Below, piece after piece: positions 45,983-53,696 of a stretch of 60,582 nt of DNA (positions are counted from its first letter, which is position 1; each line of letters begins with the position of its first letter). The position numbers were made by a program, and so were the translations under genes. The stretch is from Metabacillus litoralis (GTDB taxonomy: Bacteria; Bacillota; Bacilli; Bacillales; Bacillaceae). A model generated the notes under the pieces. The model did no database searches. It was given only the letters and a program-made list of their open reading frames with translations, and was not told the DNA's origin. The DNA lies in contig NZ_JAIVKL010000022.1 in assembly GCF_020524045.1 (NCBI RefSeq), forward strand, positions 1-60,582. The letters are read 5' to 3'.

Positions 45983-47146
45983 ATGCAAAATTTCACATTT
46001 GATAATAAAACAAAAATTATTTTTGGTAAGGATAAAGAGCAAGTTGTTGGAGAAGAGTCTGTTGTTTATGGGAAAAAGCTTCTTTTACATTATGGTGGAG
46101 GAAGTATTAAGGAAAGCGGATTGTATGATACGGTATTGAATTCGCTAAAAAAGCAAAATGTTGAGGTATATGAGTTAGGTGGAGTAAAGCCAAACCCTAG
46201 AGTTAGTTTAGTCAGGGAAGGTGTTACTCTTTGTAAGGAAAATAACATCGACTTCATTTTAGCTGTAGGTGGAGGAAGTGTGATTGATTCGGCGAAAGCG
46301 ATTGCTGCTGGAGCGAAATATGATGGTGATGTATGGGACTTCTTTACAGGGAAGGCTGGGGTCACAGAATGCTTACCAATCGGTGTTGTATTAACCATTC
46401 CTGCTGCTGGAAGTGAATCAAGTGCTGGAACAGTGATCACGAATGAAGATGGGGATTATAAGAGAGCAACTGGTTCTTTACTGATGAGACCACAGTTTGC
46501 GATCCTAAATCCAGTCCTTACATATACTTTGCCTTCTTATCAAACTGCTTGTGGTGTAACAGATATGATGGCTCATATTTTAGAGAGATATTTCACAAAT
46601 GAAAAAAATGTAGAGTTAACAGATCGTTTATGTGAAGCAACGTTAAAGACAATTATCAATAATGCTCACACAGTGATTGAAGAGCCAACGAATTATGATG
46701 CAAGAGCAGAAATTATGTGGGCAGGAACGATCGCACACAATGATTTATTGGACACTGGTCGAATTGGTGACTGGGCAAGTCATGATATTGAGCATGAAAT
46801 AAGTGGCATATATGATATTGCTCATGGAGCAGGATTAGCCATTATTTTCCCAGCTTGGATGAAATATGTGTACAAGCATGATATTAACCGTTTCGTTCAA
46901 TTTGCTAACCGAGTTTGGGATGTAGAAATTGATCTAAATAACCCTGAAAAAACAGCGTTAGCTGGAATTAAGAAGCTAGAACAATTCTTCAGCTCCATTG
47001 GTATGCCAGTATCATTAAAAGAAGTAGACATCAATGACGAACACTTCACAGAAATGGCGAAAAAAGCAACAGAAAGATGGCCATTAGGTAACTTTGTGAA
47101 GCTACATGCTGATGATGTGGAGAGGATTTATCAGTTAGCAAGATAA
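45983..47146 (+). CDS. Iron-containing alcohol dehydrogenase (YugJ/butanol dehydrogenase-like)
   Basis: A 387-residue group III dehydrogenase. The nucleotide-binding motif is FILAVGGGSVIDSAKAIAAG, followed by TIPAAGSESSAGTVITNE. Metal ligands are seen in GVTDMMAHILERYF and ISGIYDIAHGAGLAIIFPAWM. It resembles NADPH-dependent butanol dehydrogenases (BdhA, YugJ, YqhD), which reduce aldehydes. The ATG at 45983 follows GGAGGAG; the open frame extends upstream into repeat H and is not coding there. Confidence 0.88.
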   Translation: MQNFTFDNKTKIIFGKDKEQVVGEESVVYGKKLLLHYGGGSIKESGLYDTVLNSLKKQNVEVYELGGVKPNPRVSLVREGVTLCKENNIDFILAVGGGSVIDSAKAIAAGAKYDGDVWDFFTGKAGVTECLPIGVVLTIPAAGSESSAGTVITNEDGDYKRATGSLLMRPQFAILNPVLTYTLPSYQTACGVTDMMAHILERYFTNEKNVELTDRLCEATLKTIINNAHTVIEEPTNYDARAEIMWAGTIAHNDLLDTGRIGDWASHDIEHEISGIYDIAHGAGLAIIFPAWMKYVYKHDINRFVQFANRVWDVEIDLNNPEKTALAGIKKLEQFFSSIGMPVSLKEVDINDEHFTEMAKKATERWPLGNFVKLHADDVERIYQLAR

Positions 47147-47278
47147 TAGGGAAATTTGTATGCAGGAGACTTATCTTAGTGATGGGTCTTCTTTGTTTGG
47201 TTATTTCGGGAGGAAAGTATGGGGATATTAAGATATTAGATCGAGGAAGACCATAAGTAGACTGTGTGAGTTATTGAA

Positions 47279-47690
47279 AGTCTATCATCGACTGAATGAA
47301 GGACAAAAGCAAGCGCAAGTGCAAATGAAAAGTCCGTCATCGACTGAATGAAGGACAAAAGCAAGTGCAAGTGCAAATGAAAAGTCCGTCATCGACCGAA
47401 TGAGGGACAAAAGCAAGAACAAGACCAAGTGAAAAGACCGTCATCGACTGAATGAAGGACAAAAGCAAGCGCAAGTGCAAATGAAAAGTCCGTCATCGAC
47501 TGAATGAAGGACAAAAGCAAGCGCAAGTGCAAATGAAAAGTCCGTCATCGACCGAATGAGGGACAAAAGCAAGTGCAAGACTAAATGAAAAGTCCGTCAT
47601 CGACTGAATGAGGGACAAAAGCAAGTGCAAGACAAAGTGAAAAGTTCGTCATCGACCGAATAAAGCCTATAAGCAAGCATAAACCAAGAA
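47279..47690. repeat. 52-bp tandem repeat array, eight copies
   Basis: CATCGAC occurs at 47286, 47338, 47390, 47442, 47494, 47546, 47598 and 47650: an exact 52-bp period eight times. The unit GTCCGTCATCGACTGAATGA is followed by AGGACAAAAGCAAGC and a variable CAAGTG-rich part. Each unit can fold: GTCC-TCAT pairs with ATGA-GGAC around a 7-nt loop. The period is not a multiple of three and frames are not kept open, so it is non-coding. Units vary by a few substitutions and lack unique spacers, so this is not CRISPR. The rest of the 47147-47773 gap has no gene. Confidence 0.9.
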
Positions 47691-47773
47691 AAAAGGTATT
47701 CATTCATCATCAATGAATGAATACCAACAAACTATACTCTCCCACAATCTAAATTTCTAAATCTCAAAAAGAT

Positions 47774-48688
47774 TTATTCATAAAAAGTCCACTGTTTTTC
47801 TCCTCTAGATTTAAAATAACTCTTTAAAATTCTCGAAATCCTTTTTTTAGATTCAATAACTTGACACCACTCGTGGATTGAATTTGTAGTAATTTTATGA
47901 TTAGGAAAAAGCAGTTTGAATTCATGTACACTTCGAATGACTGCATCTTTAATAGCTTCATGACTTCCGCATTCAGAACAATGAAATTTATGAATTCTGG
48001 CACCGCCAGAGGTTAAAAAGAAATGACACTTGATACATGTGATTCCTTTTTGAAGCTGTGCGAAATCGTAAGAAGGTATGTTTTTAAAAGGAGAATCAAC
48101 TATGTGAAGTGATCCTATTTTCTCGGCTAGCTTCAGTTGTTTTTGATTTATTTTCATAGAATGTAAGGAATTTAATTTAGTAAGATATTTATTAATCTGA
48201 GTTGGGAGGATATAAGAGTCAGTAAGTGGTGCTTGATATAAGGTGAATTTAGGGTTAATAAAAATAACGTGTGCTTTAATAGGGATATGATATCCATAAC
48301 TTTGGAGTAATTGACGTAATAGTGAATCAGATCTACTTAACTGGGTTAAAGGATTATTAATTTCAGTTTTAGGCTTCTTATATAATCTGTCATGTTCATA
48401 ATAAAAATCACCTTCAAAATTCTTTACTTCGAATAAGTAGATAGAGTCCGGGGTTATGAGAAGTGAGTCAATTTGAAATGATGTGTTATTTTGTTTAAGT
48501 AATAAATCATTTAGAATAAGACAATCCAATTCGAGTTTATCTGTTAAAGAATCAAATGTCATTTCTCCTTCATAACCCTTTTTAAGATTAAGAAAGTATG
48601 ATTTGTCTTTTTCAGATAAATTCATTCGGTTATTTAAAACCTGTAAGGTAAGTAATTCAGTAGATTCAGAACGAGTTTTATATAACAT
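47774..48688 (-). CDS. NERD (nuclease-related) domain protein
   Basis: A 304-residue protein. The NERD domain lies at about residues 35-150: GYEGEMTFDSLTDKL, LLKQNNTSFQIDSLLITPDSIYLFEVKNFEGDFYYE, with the D-x-L and E-V-K residues of the endonuclease-like core. A C-terminal zinc-ribbon-like segment has CIKCHFFLTSGGARIHKFHCSECGS. NERD proteins are predicted nucleases; physiological role unknown. The start at 48688 is chosen over a GTG at 48721 for its nearby AAAGGTG, but the SD is weak. Confidence 0.8.
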   Translation of the reverse strand: MLYKTRSESTELLTLQVLNNRMNLSEKDKSYFLNLKKGYEGEMTFDSLTDKLELDCLILNDLLLKQNNTSFQIDSLLITPDSIYLFEVKNFEGDFYYEHDRLYKKPKTEINNPLTQLSRSDSLLRQLLQSYGYHIPIKAHVIFINPKFTLYQAPLTDSYILPTQINKYLTKLNSLHSMKINQKQLKLAEKIGSLHIVDSPFKNIPSYDFAQLQKGITCIKCHFFLTSGGARIHKFHCSECGSHEAIKDAVIRSVHEFKLLFPNHKITTNSIHEWCQVIESKKRISRILKSYFKSRGEKQWTFYE

Positions 48689-48777
48689 AATCCACACCTT
48701 TTCTTTATTAGTAACTTCCACTATATTCTATTATAGGAAAAAGAATAAGAACAAGCATAATAGAAAAATCGATTTTG

Positions 48778-48834
48778 GGTGCCTGTCACCACCCGGTTTT
48801 TCTTGTTTCACAAAGAAGTTCCACGCACACAAAC
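48778..48834. repeat. GGTGCC repeat, type 2 half unit (copy I)
   Basis: GGTGCCTGTCACCACCCGG at the left, CTTGTTTCACAAAG in the middle and TTCCAC at the right. It lies two bases beyond the stop codon of the minus-strand HTH gene and before the NERD gene. Confidence 0.75.
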
Positions 48835-48836
48835 CA

Positions 48837-49721
48837 TCAATCCCCATCCCCAATAAAGTCATATAGCCAACTAGGCATTGTTCTTTCTTTTTGCTTTTCT
48901 TCAGTTAGCATTTTATAAACGACACGATAGAAGTAGCCTTCAAATGTTGAAGTAATCATATTCATTTTTTTCCTAAAGATCGTTTGTTTAAAGGCGTTAA
49001 TAACAAGTTCCATCACGTCATGTAGCTCGCATTTTAGGTTCACTTTGTTATAGGCAATTAAAACACGGTTCCATAGTTTATAGATCTCGATTGCGTTTAA
49101 GTATGGTTGTGTTGCTTGGACGAATTCCTTGTTCACAGAAGCAGGGATAAAGCTTGTATCCATTTTCCAAGCAGTATTAGCTTCGATACTTATATCAAGT
49201 TGTAGTGGTTGGGTTGAAGCAGATTTTCTTGTTGTTGAAGAAGTACTATTTTCCGAGTTTCTTACGTTATTAGGTTTATTATTATTTTTCTCACAGAGTG
49301 AGCTTTGTTTATTTCTTGCTTTAATAGGTGTGACAGATACAGTGACATCCTGGGGTGACATCTTATTTAATTGATGATCAATTTCTTCAAATGGTTGAAG
49401 AACTAGGATATTCACACCTTGTTTACCATTCATTCTTGCAGTGGGAATTTTCTTTATTATTCCAAGGTCCTCTAGTTTTTTAACCGCACGGATAACGGTT
49501 CTTCTACTAAGCTGTACTGCCTCTGCAATGGTGTCGTGCTTTGCAAATGAAACACCAACTACTTTCAGAGAATGTTTCCAGATGAATTTTAAAACACTCA
49601 GAGTTCCTTCAGAAAGTGCTGCTTTATTTTGATATAAAAACCCACGAACAGCTTGATCCATTTCCTCAATTGTATTAAAAGATTGATAGCTTCGAATACT
49701 TTCATAATTAAACTTTTCCAC
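48837..49721 (-). CDS. Winged-helix DNA-binding protein (replication-initiator-like layout)
   Basis: A 294-residue protein. The N-terminal half has a winged helix (about residues 35-110: LSEGTLSVLKFIWKHSLKVVG, DTIAEAVQLSRRTVIRAVKKLEDLGIIKKIP). A low-complexity Asn/Ser/Thr linker with a TTRKSAST stretch follows, then a C-terminal helical domain (YLNAIEIYKLWNRVLIAYNKV, STFEGYFYRVVYKML). The layout recalls plasmid-type initiators and Bacillus cytosolic HTH proteins. No iterons or origin-like repeats adjoin it, so a chromosomal regulator of unknown target is as likely. The GTG start follows GGGGGA. Confidence 0.65.
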   Translation of the reverse strand: MEKFNYESIRSYQSFNTIEEMDQAVRGFLYQNKAALSEGTLSVLKFIWKHSLKVVGVSFAKHDTIAEAVQLSRRTVIRAVKKLEDLGIIKKIPTARMNGKQGVNILVLQPFEEIDHQLNKMSPQDVTVSVTPIKARNKQSSLCEKNNNKPNNVRNSENSTSSTTRKSASTQPLQLDISIEANTAWKMDTSFIPASVNKEFVQATQPYLNAIEIYKLWNRVLIAYNKVNLKCELHDVMELVINAFKQTIFRKKMNMITSTFEGYFYRVVYKMLTEEKQKERTMPSWLYDFIGDGD

Positions 49722-49953
49722 GTTAATTCCCCCATTAAAAAAATGAATAACTCTTAATTTCTATATAGGGAGAATGAGGAGTAAGAGTAGCGTGTGATTT
49801 TAAAAAAATTTAAATTTCGGGACTGTTCCCAAGTTCTTTAAAGAGATAAAGCGACATACTAAAATAAGGATGTTTGCATTCTAGGGAAATTATGCTTCAA
49901 TAGAGAGGGAGCATTTAGATGTTTTGTTCTAAGTTGTGAGAGAAGTGAGGATA

Positions 49954-50838
49954 ATGCAGTTGAAAAAGTTTAAGAAATTTTATGTTGAGATTACGAGTAT
50001 TTGTAATCTTGCGTGTAGCTTTTGTCCACCGACAGAGCGGGTAAAACAATTTATTTCGATTGAGGATTTTACTAAGAGGTTGGATCAAATAAAACACCAT
50101 ACAGATTTTATTTATTTGCATGTAAAAGGTGAGCCGTTGCTTCATCCTAAAATAGATAAGTTATTAGATATAGCACATGAAAAGGGATTCAAAGTTAACA
50201 TTACGACAAATGGAACGTTAATAAACAAAAATAAGCATAAGTTATTAAATAAGCCTGCACTTAGACAAATGAATTTTTCATTGCATAGTTTTGATGGACA
50301 TGCAGGTTCGAAGGATAAGCTAGGGTATGTGACAAGTGTGCTTTCTTTTATAAAAGAAGCAACAAGTCAATCAAATTTAATTGTATCGCTAAGATTATGG
50401 AATCTAACTGAAGATAATAGTGAGAATGTTGTCAAAGAGCAAAATCGTGAGGTTCTTGAGATTATTGAGAAAGAATTTGATTTGGATTATAAAATTGAAG
50501 AAAAAGTTGTTCCTGGTAGTGGAGTGAAGGTTGCAGAACGTATCTTTATTAACCAAGATATTGAGTTTCAGTGGCCTGCATTACATGAAGAAGAAGATGA
50601 CGGAAAAGGATTTTGTTATGGTCTTCGAAATCAAGCGGGTATTTTGGCAAATGGAACGGTTATTCCTTGTTGTTTAGATGGAGAAGGAGTCATCAACCTT
50701 GGAAATATTAATGATGCTTCTTTTTCAGATATAATTGAGGGAGAGCGTGCGAAGAACCTTGTCGATGGATTTTCTCAAAGGGTAGCAGTAGAAGAGCTTT
50801 GTCGTAAATGTGGATATCGAAAAAGGTTTGGAAAATAA
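49954..50838 (+). CDS. Radical SAM/SPASM domain protein
   Basis: A 294-residue enzyme. The radical SAM cluster motif is CNLACSFC (CxxxCxxC), followed by YLHVKGEPLLHPKIDKLLDIA and VNITTNGTLI. A C-terminal SPASM-like segment (GILANGTVIPCCLDGEGVINLGN, then EELCRKCGYRKRF) would carry an auxiliary iron-sulfur cluster. Proteins of this type often modify peptides, but no small precursor gene was found nearby, so the substrate is unknown. The first ATG at 49954 lies close to GAGG; a GTG at 49945 is an alternative start. Confidence 0.87.
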   Translation: MQLKKFKKFYVEITSICNLACSFCPPTERVKQFISIEDFTKRLDQIKHHTDFIYLHVKGEPLLHPKIDKLLDIAHEKGFKVNITTNGTLINKNKHKLLNKPALRQMNFSLHSFDGHAGSKDKLGYVTSVLSFIKEATSQSNLIVSLRLWNLTEDNSENVVKEQNREVLEIIEKEFDLDYKIEEKVVPGSGVKVAERIFINQDIEFQWPALHEEEDDGKGFCYGLRNQAGILANGTVIPCCLDGEGVINLGNINDASFSDIIEGERAKNLVDGFSQRVAVEELCRKCGYRKRFGK

Positions 50839-50847
50839 AACGAAATG

Positions 50848-50912
50848 AATAGGACCTGCATGATGTAAGAAGATAAATGTTCTTCTACTAACTTCGTGAG
50901 GTCCTATTTTTT
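50848..50912 (+). terminator. Rho-independent terminator
   Basis: AATAGGACCT (50848-50857) pairs with 50899-50908, and the inner segment has AGAAGA/TCTTCT pairing. TTTTTT follows. It ends the radical SAM gene. Confidence 0.75.
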
Positions 50913-51028
50913 TGTGGAAAGAGCTGGTTTCTCTGAGATCGTTGTTTTAGAAAAATTAAGGAAGAGCTCAAAGTAATAAATATTTCTAGACAATTTATAC
51001 AAAACAATGGTTGAAGTTCTATCTATTG

Positions 51029-51038
51029 AAACCGGTTT
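51029..51038 (+). promoter_or_regulatory. LacI-type operator-like palindrome before GH94
   Basis: AAACCGGTTT, within TTGAAACCGGTTTA, lies 126 bp before the GH94 start. A longer match, GGAAACCGGTTTCC, is a perfect 14-bp palindrome inside the same gene at 52042-52055. Paired sites of this form are typical of LacI-family regulators. Confidence 0.5.
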
Positions 51039-51163
51039 ATTTTTTTCTATAAATTTCTAAAATATATCAATTAATGGATTGGTTTTTGATATACTAAACT
51101 TGTTCAAGCATATAATCATAAGTATATCTTTATCGTAGATTGCTAAAGAAAGAGGGGATTAAG

Positions 51164-53557
51164 ATGATAAGAGCGTCAGAAAATAACGAGTATTATGAGC
51201 TAACTAGTCCTACTAGTATGCCAAAGGCTTCAGGGTTTTTATGGAATGACAAAATGATGATTCATGTGAATTGTCGTGGTTATGCAGTTGCACAGTTTAT
51301 GCAGCCAGAGCCTGCGAAATATTCGTATGCACCTAATTTGGAAGCGAAAACATTTATGCAGCCTGAACAGCCATATTATGCTCATCATCCAGGGCGTTTT
51401 GTTTTTGTAAAGGATGAAGAAACAGGTGAAGTGTTTTCAGCGCCATATGAACCTGTTCGTGTTCTTCCTGATAACTATACTTTTTCTGTAGGGAAACATG
51501 ATATTGTCTGGAAGGTTGAGCATCAAGGAATAGTCATTGAAATGACATTGAGTTTACCTAAAGATGAAGCAATTGAGCTTTGGAAAGTGAAGGTAAAGAA
51601 TACTTCGAAAAGAAAGAGAAAACTGAGTATATACCCATATTTTACAGTTGGATACATGTCATGGATGAATCAATCAGGTGAATATAAGAAGGATTTACAA
51701 GGGATTGTTTGTTCTGCCATAACACCTTATCAAAAATATCAAGATTATGAAAAAATTAAAAACTTAAAAGATAAAACATTTTTATTAGGCGATCATGAAC
51801 CATTTTCATGGGAAGTTAATCAAGAAGCTTTTGAAGGTGAAGGTGGAATTACCTTACCATCAGCAATACAACTGGCTGAATTAGAAAAAGGGGATTCTCG
51901 TTATGAAATGCCTGTTGCTGTATTCCAATACAAATTGGAAATGAATCAAGATGAAGAGAAGGAATACAGATTTTTATTTGGAGCAGCTAAAACAGAGGAA
52001 GAGATTGCGAACATACGAGAACGTTATTTTTTAATTAAAACGGAAACCGGTTTCCTTACTGGATTTGATTTAGCCCTATCAGAATATGCAAAGTATATAG
52101 AAGAAGGTAAAGGCTGTATTCAAATTAAAACTCCAGATGCTGATTTCGATAATTTTGTAAATACTTGGCTACCTCGTCAAATGTATTATCATGGTAGTAC
52201 AAATCGTTTATCAACTGATCCACAAACGCGGAACTACCTTCAAGATAATATGGGCATGAGCTATATTAAACCACAGATTGCTAGAGATGCTTTTCTTTTG
52301 GCATTAAGTCAGCAAAAAGCAAGTGGAGAAATGCCGGATGGGATCATTTTACACAAAGATGCAGAGTTAAAGTATATCAATCAAGTACCACATACAGATC
52401 ATTGTGTTTGGTTGCCTATTTGCTTGAGTACATATTTAGATGAAACAAGTGATTATGCCATCCTTGAAGAAATTGTTCCATTTGCTGATGAAGCAGAAGA
52501 AGCGGCAACCGTTTCTGAACATATTAACCGAGCGATGTATTGGTTGATTAATGATAGAGATGAACGAGGTCTAAATTATATCAATCAAGGAGATTGGTGT
52601 GATCCTATGAATATGGTTGGCTACAAAGGGAAGGGTGTATCCGGCTGGCTAACAACAGCTTCAGCATATGCTTTTCTAATTTGGGCTGATATTTGTGAAA
52701 AAAATGGCCAGATCTCAATGAGTGATGAATTTAGACAGCAAGCAGATATAACAAATGAAGTGATTAATAAGTATCTGTGGGATGGCGAGTGGTACGCACG
52801 AGGTATTACAGATGACAATGTAGTATTTGGTATTAGTAAAGATAAAGAAGGACGCATTTTCCTTAACTCTCAAGGGTGGGCACTTTTAAGTGGAGCTGCA
52901 GATGAAACAAAAAAACAAAGACTATTAGATAGCGTTGCTGAACAATTAGAGTCACCATATGGAGTTGAAATGCTGGGGCCATCTTATACAGCTATGAGAG
53001 AGGATGTTGGACGGGTTACACAAAAACATCCAGGATCTGCAGAAAATGGCTCAGTTTATAATCATGCGGCAGTTTTTTATATCTACTCCCTTTACTCAGT
53101 AGGAGAAACAGAAAACGCCTACCGTTTGCTGCGTAAAATGATTCCGGGTCCAGATTTGGATGACATTCTTCAAAGAGGTCAATTGCCTGTGTTTATTCCA
53201 AATTATTACCGAGGTGCGTATAAACAAATCCCACGCACAGCTGGACGTTCAAGTCACTTGTTTAATACTGGCACCGTTTCATGGGTTTATCGCTGTTTGG
53301 TAGATGGGTTATTTGGTATAAAGGGGCAAAAAGAAGGACTTAAGATTAATCCACAACTACCTTCTGACTGGCAAGAAGCTTCTGTAAAACGAACATTTAG
53401 AGGAGCAGAGCTACAAATTGATATGAAACGGGATGAAAATGTTAGGAAAATAGAAGTGTATGTGAATAATGAATTTGTGGAAGATGGTATACTCAAAGAT
53501 TTGAAACCTTCTGAAGAAGAATACCATGTACGTGTTAAAATTCCATTAAAAGGTTGA
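51164..53557 (+). CDS. GH94 family glycoside phosphorylase
   Basis: A 797-residue cytoplasmic enzyme. The N-terminal beta-sandwich (about residues 1-270) is followed by a helical linker and an (alpha/alpha)6 barrel. Barrel motifs include LPRQMYYHGSTNRLSTDPQTRNYLQDNMGMSYI, PHTDHCVWLPICLSTYL, and GDWCDPMNMVG with the catalytic aspartate. RTAGRSSHLFNTGTVSWVYRCLVDGLFGIKG lies near the phosphate site. Family 94 enzymes reversibly phosphorolyse beta-linked disaccharides such as cellobiose, laminaribiose or acidic disaccharides. The exact substrate is not readable. The ATG at 51164 follows AGAGGGG. Confidence 0.88.
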   Translation: MIRASENNEYYELTSPTSMPKASGFLWNDKMMIHVNCRGYAVAQFMQPEPAKYSYAPNLEAKTFMQPEQPYYAHHPGRFVFVKDEETGEVFSAPYEPVRVLPDNYTFSVGKHDIVWKVEHQGIVIEMTLSLPKDEAIELWKVKVKNTSKRKRKLSIYPYFTVGYMSWMNQSGEYKKDLQGIVCSAITPYQKYQDYEKIKNLKDKTFLLGDHEPFSWEVNQEAFEGEGGITLPSAIQLAELEKGDSRYEMPVAVFQYKLEMNQDEEKEYRFLFGAAKTEEEIANIRERYFLIKTETGFLTGFDLALSEYAKYIEEGKGCIQIKTPDADFDNFVNTWLPRQMYYHGSTNRLSTDPQTRNYLQDNMGMSYIKPQIARDAFLLALSQQKASGEMPDGIILHKDAELKYINQVPHTDHCVWLPICLSTYLDETSDYAILEEIVPFADEAEEAATVSEHINRAMYWLINDRDERGLNYINQGDWCDPMNMVGYKGKGVSGWLTTASAYAFLIWADICEKNGQISMSDEFRQQADITNEVINKYLWDGEWYARGITDDNVVFGISKDKEGRIFLNSQGWALLSGAADETKKQRLLDSVAEQLESPYGVEMLGPSYTAMREDVGRVTQKHPGSAENGSVYNHAAVFYIYSLYSVGETENAYRLLRKMIPGPDLDDILQRGQLPVFIPNYYRGAYKQIPRTAGRSSHLFNTGTVSWVYRCLVDGLFGIKGQKEGLKINPQLPSDWQEASVKRTFRGAELQIDMKRDENVRKIEVYVNNEFVEDGILKDLKPSEEEYHVRVKIPLKG

Positions 53558-53563
53558 GCAAAG

Positions 53564-53607
53564 TACCTACCAAATCCGATTTAAAACGGATTTGGTAGGT
53601 ATTTTTT
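53564..53607 (+). terminator. Strong Rho-independent terminator
   Basis: TACCTACCAAATCCG (53564-53578) pairs perfectly with 53587-53601 around an 8-nt loop, followed by six T. It ends the GH94 gene. Confidence 0.9.
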
Positions 53608-53696
53608 AGTGTAAAGTAAATGGTGTACTAGAGATAAGAGAATTTGTGCCGATATAAGTATTATAAATATTATTACGTTATGAGGTTGTTACTACT

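Noticed and set aside
47279-47690. Possible CRISPR array
   Set aside because: The whole 52-bp unit is repeated with only substitutions; there are no unique spacers and no cas genes.
48837-49721. Replication initiator of an integrated plasmid
   Set aside because: Layout is similar, but no iterons, partition genes or other plasmid functions adjoin it.
49954-50838. RiPP biosynthesis cluster around the radical SAM gene
   Set aside because: No small precursor peptide gene, protease or dedicated transporter lies next to it.
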